NCBI GenBank assembly: GCA_965223825.1
Contig: OZ245018.1
Span: 2,976,001-3,040,000, forward strand
DNA length: 64,000 nucleotides
Source of the DNA: CAJXQU01 sp965223825
GTDB taxonomy: Bacteria > Pseudomonadota > Gammaproteobacteria > CAJXQU01
Direction: 5' to 3'
Position 1 is the first letter of the stretch; the number at the start of each line of letters is the position of its first letter. The position numbers were made by a program, and so were the translations under genes. Below, piece by piece: positions 27,128 to 34,886 of this stretch. Under the pieces are notes generated by a model. That model did not search any database. It was not told where the DNA came from and worked only from the letters and a program-made list of their open reading frames with translations.

Positions 27128-28306
27128 CTACAGGTAAATCTTGATCTGTTTCGCAGAATTGACCGCCTTTTCACGCGCTTCATCGATTGAATCACCTAGC
27201 GCTAATGCAACGCCCATACGTCGCCGTCCTTGTACTTCCGGCTTACCAAACAGTCGGATCATCGTATCTGGTTGGCGTAATGCTTCGTCCACCCCTTCGT
27301 AACGAATGTTTTCTGAATGACCTTCCGCGAGGATCACGCTGGACGCCGATGGGCCATGCTGACGAATACGCGGGATCGGTAATCCAATAATCGCACGCAC
27401 ATGTAGAGCGAACTCCGAAAGATCTTGTGAAATTAACGTCACCATACCGGTATCGTGAGGACGCGGCGATACTTCACTGAAGATCACATCATCACCTTTA
27501 ACAAACAACTCAACACCGAATAAACCATAACCACCCAGCGCATCAGTGATCTTACGCGCGATGTCTTCTGATGCCTCACGCGCCGCTGCTGTCATGGGGT
27601 GTGGTTGCCAAGACTCTCGATAATCACCATCCTCTTGATAATGCCCGATCGGGTCACAAAATGCGGTACCGTCTTTGTGGCGAACCGTGAGCAGGGTGAT
27701 CTCATAATCAAAATCGACAAAACCTTCCAAAATCACTTTCCCGCCACCGGCTCGGCCACCACTTTGCGCATACTCCCACGCGGATTCGATATCCGCTTCG
27801 CTGCGCAAGGTACATTGGCCTTTGCCGGAAGAACTCATGACCGGTTTAATGATGCATGGGAAACCGATTTTTTGTGTTGCTGCGCGACACTCTTCAAGTG
27901 AATCAGCGAATGCATAGGGCGAAGTTTTCACGCCCACTTCTTCGGCGGCAAGTCGACGAATACCTTCGCGGTTCATCGTCAATTGCGTTGCGCGTGCATT
28001 CGGAATCACCGTAATGTTTTGGCTTTCAGCCTCAGCCAGTACGTCCGTTGCAATCGCCTCGATCTCCGGCACGATATAGTCGGGCTTTTCTTCGACTATC
28101 ACACGACGTAATGCCTCGGCATCAAGCATATTGATCACGTGCGATCGATGCGCCACTTGCATCGCCGGTGCGTTTGCATAGCGATCCACCGCAATGACTT
28201 CGATGCCATAACGCTGTGCTTCGATCACCACTTCTTTACCCAATTCGCCGGAACCAAGCAGAAGGAGTTTTTTTGCGGAAGTTGTCAGTGGTGTACCGAA
28301 TTGCAT
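27128..28306 (-). CDS. purT: Formate-dependent phosphoribosylglycinamide formyltransferase PurT
   Basis: PurT formylates GAR in purine synthesis using formate and ATP instead of folate. The 392-residue ATP-grasp protein has LLLGSGELGKEVVIEAQRYG at the start, EIEAIATDVL, TMNREGIRRLAAEE and the ATP-grasp core IKPVMSSSGKGQ, followed by VELFVKGDDVIFSEVSPRPHDTGMVTL. These separate it from the related PurK. It follows pdxB by 20 bases on the same strand. The 300 bases after its stop carry only a weak open frame and the mla upstream region. Confidence 0.95.
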   Translation of the reverse strand: MQFGTPLTTSAKKLLLLGSGELGKEVVIEAQRYGIEVIAVDRYANAPAMQVAHRSHVINMLDAEALRRVIVEEKPDYIVPEIEAIATDVLAEAESQNITVIPNARATQLTMNREGIRRLAAEEVGVKTSPYAFADSLEECRAATQKIGFPCIIKPVMSSSGKGQCTLRSEADIESAWEYAQSGGRAGGGKVILEGFVDFDYEITLLTVRHKDGTAFCDPIGHYQEDGDYRESWQPHPMTAAAREASEDIARKITDALGGYGLFGVELFVKGDDVIFSEVSPRPHDTGMVTLISQDLSEFALHVRAIIGLPIPRIRQHGPSASSVILAEGHSENIRYEGVDEALRQPDTMIRLFGKPEVQGRRRMGVALALGDSIDEAREKAVNSAKQIKIYL

Positions 28307-28326
28307 AAGTGCCTCTAAAATTTAGA

Positions 28327-29460
28327 TCAAGAAATGTGAAACCCGAGCTCGCGCAAGGCCGGGATGCTTTCGCGCATTTTAGCAGGTAGATCGCAAGAAT
28401 ACTGATCAAACTCGCGTCGTTGTGGATAGTTTTTCCGCAAGTGATCGAAATGTTTCGCACGCTCCACATCCGATGCATCAAGAGTGGTGAGCAAGTGTTG
28501 ATGATCGATCTTTACATCATACGCGGCGGAGATCGCACGCGGAATAACATCTTCTAACCGTTCAACACACGACAAATCAATCACCCGCCCCAACCTAGAC
28601 GGATCCGTTCCTGTTTCGTTCGGCAAATCAAGCGACGTGCAGAGCGCGTTATACAACATTCGCGTGGCCTTGAGTTTGCCATCGTAACTGTAACCCGCAA
28701 TATGCGGGGTTGCGATATCGACGATTTTTTCTAGATTGCGATCAATCGCAGGCTCGCCTTGCCAACAGTCGATCGCTGTTTTGATCGCCGCGCCGGTATT
28801 GATGCGTTCTAACAACGCCGCTTCATTGATCACACGACCGCGTGCTGCATTGATCAAGATACCATTCGATTTAATCTGTGCCAGCGCAGCGCTGTTGATC
28901 AGATCGCACGTGGCAAAATCGCCCCTGAATTCTAGCGGCGTATGCAAAGTAACGACATCCGCAGACAAAGCCGTTTCTAATGACACATAATCGACATCAT
29001 CATGCCCGGCGAACTTTCGCGGTGGATCATTGATCATGCAGCGGATGCCAACAGCGCGCAGTTTTGCCGCAACCGCCTGGCCCACATGACCGTAACCAAC
29101 AATCCCCGCTGACATGTCATTCAAAGGCTGATCAGGCTCCTTCAAAAATAGCACGGCCGCGATCACATATTCCGCGACGGAAACGGCATTACTACCCGGA
29201 CAATATTCAAACTGGATGTCTGCCGCTTGAAGATACTCGCGATCAATATGATCAAAGCCGCTTGTGGCCGTTCCGACAAATTTCACAGGGCTACCATCGA
29301 GCAATGTGCGATTCACTTTCGTCACCGATCGTGTCAATAACACATCGGCATGTTTAACGTGATCGCGCGTCCACTCACGACCGGGAATCGTGATCACCTT
29401 CCCCAATGATTCAAAGAGTTCGAGAAGTGGAATATTTGGATCGGCGAGGATGGTTTTCAT
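28327..29460 (-). CDS. pdxB: Erythronate-4-phosphate dehydrogenase
   Basis: PdxB oxidises 4-phosphoerythronate in the DXP-dependent vitamin B6 pathway. The 377-residue protein is a D-2-hydroxyacid dehydrogenase: an N-terminal MKTILADPNIPLLELFESLG, the TSGFDHID segment, Rossmann motif GIVGYGHVGQAVAAKL, NAARGRVINEAAL, the catalytic histidine in ATPHIAGYSYDGK, and a PdxB-specific C-terminal dimerisation domain. The ATG at 29460 fits the family start; nine more codons are open upstream. Confidence 0.95.
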   Translation of the reverse strand: MKTILADPNIPLLELFESLGKVITIPGREWTRDHVKHADVLLTRSVTKVNRTLLDGSPVKFVGTATSGFDHIDREYLQAADIQFEYCPGSNAVSVAEYVIAAVLFLKEPDQPLNDMSAGIVGYGHVGQAVAAKLRAVGIRCMINDPPRKFAGHDDVDYVSLETALSADVVTLHTPLEFRGDFATCDLINSAALAQIKSNGILINAARGRVINEAALLERINTGAAIKTAIDCWQGEPAIDRNLEKIVDIATPHIAGYSYDGKLKATRMLYNALCTSLDLPNETGTDPSRLGRVIDLSCVERLEDVIPRAISAAYDVKIDHQHLLTTLDASDVERAKHFDHLRKNYPQRREFDQYSCDLPAKMRESIPALRELGFHIS

Positions 29461-29566
29461 GCGTCGCAGACTATAAGTCTTGACCATCTCATTGTCGAGT
29501 TGTCAGATCAGGAATTTATTTGTACAAAAGCCAGGTATAAAAATTTGCAGAAAATGAGATAAAAGA

Positions 29567-29600
29567 GCCGGCCTCGCTCGAGAGGTGAGGGTTGGCCGGC
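29567..29600 (-). terminator. Terminator of the Spy-like gene
   Basis: On the minus strand GCCGGCC and GGCCGGC enclose a 20-base loop and are followed by TCTTTTATCT. It lies 118 bases beyond the stop of the Spy-like gene and 107 bases before pdxB, so it separates the two. Confidence 0.7.
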
Positions 29601-29641
29601 AATGAGGGAAGCACGTAAGCGGTGCTTTGAGGAGCGCCGTC

Positions 29642-29662
29642 GCGGACAAGTCACTTGTCCGC
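29642..29662. repeat. Perfect hairpin in the 3' UTR of the Spy-like gene
   Basis: GCGGACAAG pairs perfectly with CTTGTCCGC around three bases. No T run follows, so it is an internal 3' UTR hairpin upstream of the terminator. Together with that terminator it gives the message a structured 3' UTR of about 150 bases. Confidence 0.6.
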
Positions 29663-29717
29663 ATCGGATAAATCAAATGGTTAAATCACGTTTCTTAAAG
29701 TGTGATCTGTTGCTAAT

Positions 29718-30071
29718 TTATTCTTCAGCAACAGTCTCTTTATCACCTTTGTGTTTCTTGCAATGACCTTTTTTGCCGTGTCCTTTGCCATCACGCCAGC
29801 CCTCATGCTTTGCACGCATGGCATCTAATTTCGCCACTTGTTCTTCGGTTAACACAGCATTCACGCGTGATTTTGTTTCATCACGTAGCGCTTGTTTTTT
29901 CGCATGCTGCTCTTGCATGATCGTCTTAACTTGTTCACTTTGCGTGTCAGTCAGCGAGAGCTTTTCTTTCATACGCTCAACATAACGTTCGGCATTTCCG
30001 CGTTCTGCTAGTGTTAATGTAGATGCCGCGATCAATGCAGCGCCAGTCAGTGTGAGAATTGTTTTTTTCAT
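29718..30071 (-). CDS. Spy/CpxP-like periplasmic chaperone (LTxxQ family)
   Basis: A small periplasmic protein of the Spy/CpxP type, which protects envelope proteins and is induced by envelope stress. The 117-residue product begins with a signal (KKTILTLTGAALIAASTLTLA), has a charged helical body with LSLTDTQSEQVKTIMQ and VLTEEQVAKLDAM, the two LTxxQ-like motifs, and ends in a His/Lys/Cys-rich tail (HGKKGHCKKHKG) that may bind metal. The ATG at 30071 has an excellent GGAGGT ribosome site; 20 upstream codons are ignored. It is divergent from a BaeSR-like two-component system that probably controls it. Confidence 0.87.
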   Translation of the reverse strand: MKKTILTLTGAALIAASTLTLAERGNAERYVERMKEKLSLTDTQSEQVKTIMQEQHAKKQALRDETKSRVNAVLTEEQVAKLDAMRAKHEGWRDGKGHGKKGHCKKHKGDKETVAEE

Positions 30072-30221
30072 GATTACCTCCTTCGGGTAAGTTCTGTCTG
30101 TTTTCGACGGTTGCCAGTTTGCAACCTCCATGTGAAGACAGTTCCAAGAAAATGTGAAGAAATTAAGGAGTTGTTAATTGGGACATTGTCCGAACCTGAA
30201 TAGCTCGTTAATCTTACAAAC

Positions 30222-31703
30222 ATGAAAATGCGAATCTGGCACAAACTAGCGCTCGTTCTGGTGATCACAACCGCCTTTGTGATCTCCGTGTCATTTGTGA
30301 TCGCGCAAATCAATTTTAGACATGATTTCAGCGGATATTTAAAAGAACAGGAACAACGCTATATTGACTCGCTCAGCGAACAATTAGTCGAAGCCTATGA
30401 AACAAACCAAGGTTGGGCGTTTTTGCAAAACAATCCGCGTGCTTGGTATCGTTTTTTAAAAGGGCATTTTCGTAACTTCACGCCACCGGACAATCATTTG
30501 AAAGGCGTGATCAATAAACCTGATCATCCTAAGCTCTATTCAGATGATCGAAAGCCACCACCAAATGAATTCAAACGCGATCACAACCATTATAAATCTG
30601 GCCCCAAAGGCCCGCCAAGATCGCGCCACGCATTATTAGATAAGAATAAAAATATGATCGTCGGTCGGCTGGCTGAAAGCGTAGAAACGCAAGATTATCC
30701 AATTAATTTAAATGATCAGACGATTGGCTATATTCGCGTTAAATCCGTGTCGGGTTTTACAGATAAGCTTGATCAACGATTCGTAAGCAGCCAACTCCGT
30801 GCCTATGTCTTAATCGCATTCTGCGCTTTACTTTTTTCATTACTTGCCGCGTGGTTGTTAGCGCGATATTTTCGTCATCGTATTTCGCAATTAACTCATA
30901 TCGCAAATGCGTTAACGGCCGGTGATTTCGAACAACGCGTTACAGTACAACACTCCGATGAACTCGCTGAGCTCGGCACTAATTTTAATGTGTTAGCCGA
31001 AACATTAGAAAAAAACCGTCACGCACAAAAAGGCTGGATCGCTGATATTTCTCACGAACTGAGAACACCACTTTCCATCTTGACCGGTGAAATTGAAGCC
31101 CTACAAGATGGTATTCGTCCTTTAGATAAAAAAGCCTTGTCTTCCTTATCTAGCGAAACAGCACACCTGAATCGACTGGTTACTGATCTTTATCAACTCG
31201 CCGTGTCGGATGTGGGCAAACTCGATTATCAAAAAACCGAGCTTGATCTCAACCAACTCATTCGGAATGTCATAGCCAATTATGAATCGCGTTTTTCTGA
31301 AGAAAATATTTCCGTCACACTGGAACTCGATGAGAAAAAGACCATTTCGGTTTTTGCAGATGAGCAACGTCTCACACAGTTATTAATTAATCTTTTTGAT
31401 AATTCGATTAAATATACTGATGTCGGTGGACAGCTATATATTCAAACACGATCAAACTCTGACCAAACACATCTTACTGTTGAGGACAGCAGTCCAGGTA
31501 TTCCCGAGGAATCATATCCATACATATTCGATCGACTTTACCGCATAGAATCTTCACGCAACCGAGAGCTCGGCGGCGCAGGTTTGGGCCTTGCGATTGT
31601 GCATAAAATTGTTGAGGCCCACCAAGGTAACATTAACGCCAGCGCATCAAAACTCGGAGGGTTAAAAATCGAAATCACATTACCTCGCGGTTATGCAGGC
31701 TAA
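30222..31703 (+). CDS. BaeS-like sensor histidine kinase
   Basis: A membrane sensor kinase for envelope stress. Order: first membrane helix (about 9-28), a periplasmic domain of about 160 residues unusually rich in His, Pro, Lys and Arg (DRKPPPNEFKRDHNHYKSG), second helix (about 193-213), HAMP domain, HisKA box WIADISHELRTPLSIL with the phosphorylated histidine near residue 280, and HATPase boxes NLFDNSIKYT, DSSPGIPEE (the usual DxGxGIP is DSSPGIP) and GGAGLGLAI. The basic, His-rich sensor loop fits binding of metals or anionic compounds. It overlaps the response regulator by 11 bases. Confidence 0.9.
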   Translation: MKMRIWHKLALVLVITTAFVISVSFVIAQINFRHDFSGYLKEQEQRYIDSLSEQLVEAYETNQGWAFLQNNPRAWYRFLKGHFRNFTPPDNHLKGVINKPDHPKLYSDDRKPPPNEFKRDHNHYKSGPKGPPRSRHALLDKNKNMIVGRLAESVETQDYPINLNDQTIGYIRVKSVSGFTDKLDQRFVSSQLRAYVLIAFCALLFSLLAAWLLARYFRHRISQLTHIANALTAGDFEQRVTVQHSDELAELGTNFNVLAETLEKNRHAQKGWIADISHELRTPLSILTGEIEALQDGIRPLDKKALSSLSSETAHLNRLVTDLYQLAVSDVGKLDYQKTELDLNQLIRNVIANYESRFSEENISVTLELDEKKTISVFADEQRLTQLLINLFDNSIKYTDVGGQLYIQTRSNSDQTHLTVEDSSPGIPEESYPYIFDRLYRIESSRNRELGGAGLGLAIVHKIVEAHQGNINASASKLGGLKIEITLPRGYAG

Positions 31704-32403
31704 CCCTGTGTCAGATAATAAAACTATTTTGATCGTTGAAGATGAAGAAAAGATTGCACAAATTCTTATCGACTATTTTCAAGCGAATCACTTCACAACT
31801 CACTGGATAGCCAACGGTTCGGATGTCACGACTTGGTTAAAAGGTAATACGGCAAACGTGGTGTTGCTCGACATCATGTTACCCGGAAAAGATGGACTGC
31901 AAGTATGTCGAGAAATTCGTGACTTTTCGAACGTTCCAATTGTCATGATCACAGCGCGTGTGGAAGAAGTTGATCGTATTTTAGGTTTGGAAATCGGTGC
32001 GGATGATTATATTTGCAAACCATTTAGTCCGCGCGAAGTCGTCACTCGAATTCGCGCTTTACTACGACGTGTTAGTTTTAATGAAAAACCATCTACCGAA
32101 ACAAACCTGCAGATGGACGTTGAAAAGTATGAAGCGCGATTTAATCAACATTTTCTTGATCTTACTCCCGTTGAATTCCGCTTGCTGAATACCTTGGCCG
32201 GTCATGCAGGTCATGTTTTTTCACGACATAAATTAATCGATCTCGTTTATGACGATCACCGCATAGTGACCGATCGTACTATGGACACTCATATTAAAAA
32301 TTTACGAAAAAAACTTCAGGATGCAGGGGCTGATGGTGAAATCATTCGTTCTATCTATGGTGTCGGTTACAAGTACGACGATACACCGGAAGAAACTGGA
32401 TAA
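31693..32403 (+). CDS. BaeR-like OmpR/PhoB-family response regulator
   Basis: DNA-binding response regulator paired with the kinase just upstream. The receiver domain has the acidic pair EDE at the N-terminus, the phosphorylation site in VVLLDIMLPGKDG (Asp near residue 58), and the lysine in ICKPFSPREVV. The C-terminal winged helix contains DLTPVEFRLLNTLAGHAGHVFSRHKLIDLVYDD and ends with TMDTHIKNLRKKL and IYGVGYKY. Resemblance is closest to BaeR. Likely targets are its own operon and the divergent Spy-like gene. Confidence 0.92.
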   Translation: MQANPVSDNKTILIVEDEEKIAQILIDYFQANHFTTHWIANGSDVTTWLKGNTANVVLLDIMLPGKDGLQVCREIRDFSNVPIVMITARVEEVDRILGLEIGADDYICKPFSPREVVTRIRALLRRVSFNEKPSTETNLQMDVEKYEARFNQHFLDLTPVEFRLLNTLAGHAGHVFSRHKLIDLVYDDHRIVTDRTMDTHIKNLRKKLQDAGADGEIIRSIYGVGYKYDDTPEETG

Positions 32404-32419
32404 GCAAAATTCCTTTGTA

Positions 32420-32965
32420 TCATTCTTCGTTCGATATTTCGGGCCTGACCGCACGTTGAACTATTTTTTCAATCACAGGCTGCTCAAAACCAAACTGTTT
32501 ATTTAAAAAGTATTGACTAAATATCCGCGCCTGTTTTTCTATCCCAACATCTTCTAGTTTTGTTTCTAATTTAAGATCCTTGATCGCATAAACTTCCTGT
32601 CCTAGCAATAGATGCTCACCAATGGCTTTAAAACTTGCCAAAATGCCTCTTTGTTGATTTACCCAGACATGTGCAGTTTCGTGAACCAGCAAGGACATCT
32701 TCATGACATCGTTTGAAAAATCGTCACGATAATAGTCATCTTGATAAAAAATACGATTGCCGATGACAAATGCCCCCATGTTTGATGGCAATGGCAAATG
32801 AAATAGTTTAATTTTCTCGTAGTTAACGTTATTATCAAATACCCACTCTAATTGAGTTACTTCAAGTGGTTTTAATGTCCGTGCTTCTGCTAGATGCAAC
32901 CATGAGTAAAGTCCAACAATAAGCAAACTTAAAATTAAAATAATAAAGTTATATTTTTTAAGCAT
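32420..32965 (-). CDS. Membrane-anchored protein with HExxH metalloprotease-like motif
   Basis: 181 residues with one N-terminal membrane anchor (about 6-26) and a soluble domain, probably periplasmic, holding LLVHETAHVWVNQQ near residues 94-107. HETAH fits the zinc-binding HExxH of gluzincin-type metallopeptidases, and the following VWVNQQ is reminiscent of domains that are often inactive or toxin-associated (DUF4157-like). No obvious third ligand was identified. It lies 13 bases after a DUF4153 membrane protein on the same strand and convergent with the response regulator. Function unknown; a processing protease or a peptide-binding fold are both possible. Confidence 0.6.
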   Translation of the reverse strand: MLKKYNFIILILSLLIVGLYSWLHLAEARTLKPLEVTQLEWVFDNNVNYEKIKLFHLPLPSNMGAFVIGNRIFYQDDYYRDDFSNDVMKMSLLVHETAHVWVNQQRGILASFKAIGEHLLLGQEVYAIKDLKLETKLEDVGIEKQARIFSQYFLNKQFGFEQPVIEKIVQRAVRPEISNEE

Positions 32966-32978
32966 CTTTATTTTATTA

Positions 32979-34844
32979 TTATTTTCTTGTGCTGAGGATC
33001 AGGTAACCAGCTAAAGAGTTTATTATTATGCGCTCCCCTACTTTCCTAGCAATCACCTCCGCAATTTGTAACGTACACTGATAATCTTTCGACCTATTCT
33101 GCAATAGATAGTCTGCGAGATCGTCTACCAAATACTCAATTCCTTCTACGGGTACGCTCTTTAAGATTGGATCAAGATTAAACTGACAATCATCGATTTG
33201 ATTTACTTTAATGGATACTAACGAATTTTCTATCGATACAGTTAACTGCTTCACTTGAGTAGGGTTTATTATCTTTATGTCATATGGAGCACTTACCGAA
33301 TCACCCAAAGAACCTACACTTATAGGTACATAAAACAATGCATTGCTAACATCGGCAGCCACATTTTGTAGTGCAAATCTGCCAGATTTAGATCCGTTTT
33401 TTACATTTAAATATATCGCAGGATGATCTCTACTTTCCGTTACCCAACGATTAATAAACTTAAACCCCATTAAGGGTGCCAACTTTTCTGCATTGTATTG
33501 GTTACAGTCGTTAGCTGAACAGTTCAGTGCATTATCAAATTCGCTTTCATTGGGAAACCACGGTTTTATCGCGTCAGATTGCCCGTGAGAAATAAGAAAC
33601 CTCATTGACGAACTGATATCTTTACGTAGTTCAAATGCTAATGAGGTAGCGGGCTTAACGTAGTTCCCATCAACTAAAAGTTGATTTTTTTCTAACGTTG
33701 TTATTAATCGGTCAAACTGATCTTTAACCGGTAAATTTTGTAAGCTCCATGGTCCTGCCGATGCGATCATCATTAATACTGCAAGGATCGCAGTAGTGTT
33801 TAGTAATTTAAAGTTTTTTCGCTGTATTAAATACATAGCACTTAACAGTAAAAACCAAACCGCACACAGTACAATCAAATATCGTAGCTCTGTCACCCCA
33901 TACTCTTTTATGCGGATACTGATCGCATAAAACAACATTAGAATTGGCATAAACATGGCGTAATAAAAAATCCGATAAAACCAATTCATCACTTTGCCAC
34001 TATGATAAACAGGATACATAAATATATGCGAAATAATCCCGATAACACCAAATGTACTGATCATCTTTCCAAGATGGTTTTGCGGTAACTCCTGCACAAA
34101 AATAATTTTTATGAAATATGCATATAAGATAATTAAGTACACAACAGCTAGTGGAGTCAACACATATTGCTGGATGAACCTAACCCCATTTGGAAACTCA
34201 CACTCTTCTCTTGGATAATCGAATTGCTGCGGGATTGCTACGATTAGATAGAGTGGAGCAAATAAAAGCATACCTATCGACCATACGTCCATATAGACAA
34301 TGGAGTCGATATCTACAGAAAAAAGATAACCTATACTAATCAGAATTAAACTGACTCCACCACAAAATATTAATGCGGCAAGTAATCCAAAACAAACTCC
34401 GATCATTACTTGATAATTAAAATACCAAAATGATGCATTATCATGTTGGCGGAAAACATAAGCCGAAAATGTAATCGATAATACTAATGAAAATACCAAA
34501 GACGAAACGGTGAGTATTGTTATATTTGGTACGATTATTATCCAAGCAAAAAAGAAAATAGGTAAGAGTGTAACGAGATTGGATTGTAATTTTGAAATTG
34601 AGTTAGATTCTGTATAAAGCCGAACTGAGATGCTCCACAATGCCGATGTGATTAACAATCCAATCACCTGGGTTAATGTTGTTTTCGTAAAATCAAACAG
34701 ATCATGGTTTTCAACTAACACCATCACATTCAACGTCAACAATAACACCATGGCAATGGGAAATCGTTGAAAACTCAGTTGAAACTGTCGACTAAGTTCC
34801 AACCAAAACTTAGGTTGTAATAATGAGCTGATAGACAGTTTCAT
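32979..34844 (-). CDS. DUF4153 polytopic membrane protein
   Basis: 621 residues. The first about 380 form eleven to twelve membrane helices, including the DUF4153-like segment RIKEYGVTELRYLIVLCAVWFLLL. The remaining C-terminal 240 residues are soluble, probably periplasmic, and contain a cysteine pair (NCSANDCNQYN), which could form a disulfide. The family is widespread but without known function. It precedes the HExxH gene by 13 bases; those two look like an operon. Base composition is visibly more AT-rich than the flanks, with fewer GATC words than typical genes in the window. Confidence 0.75.
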   Translation of the reverse strand: MKLSISSLLQPKFWLELSRQFQLSFQRFPIAMVLLLTLNVMVLVENHDLFDFTKTTLTQVIGLLITSALWSISVRLYTESNSISKLQSNLVTLLPIFFFAWIIIVPNITILTVSSLVFSLVLSITFSAYVFRQHDNASFWYFNYQVMIGVCFGLLAALIFCGGVSLILISIGYLFSVDIDSIVYMDVWSIGMLLFAPLYLIVAIPQQFDYPREECEFPNGVRFIQQYVLTPLAVVYLIILYAYFIKIIFVQELPQNHLGKMISTFGVIGIISHIFMYPVYHSGKVMNWFYRIFYYAMFMPILMLFYAISIRIKEYGVTELRYLIVLCAVWFLLLSAMYLIQRKNFKLLNTTAILAVLMMIASAGPWSLQNLPVKDQFDRLITTLEKNQLLVDGNYVKPATSLAFELRKDISSSMRFLISHGQSDAIKPWFPNESEFDNALNCSANDCNQYNAEKLAPLMGFKFINRWVTESRDHPAIYLNVKNGSKSGRFALQNVAADVSNALFYVPISVGSLGDSVSAPYDIKIINPTQVKQLTVSIENSLVSIKVNQIDDCQFNLDPILKSVPVEGIEYLVDDLADYLLQNRSKDYQCTLQIAEVIARKVGERIIINSLAGYLILSTRK

Positions 34845-34886
34845 ACTTTTCTTCCTCTTTGACTTAATTCCCTATCTTTATGGGTT

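Noticed and set aside
26965..27195. 76-codon minus-strand open frame overlapping the end of purT
   Set aside because: It starts inside purT in another frame, has no methionine or ribosome site in its own part and no recognisable pattern; probably chance in the mla upstream region.
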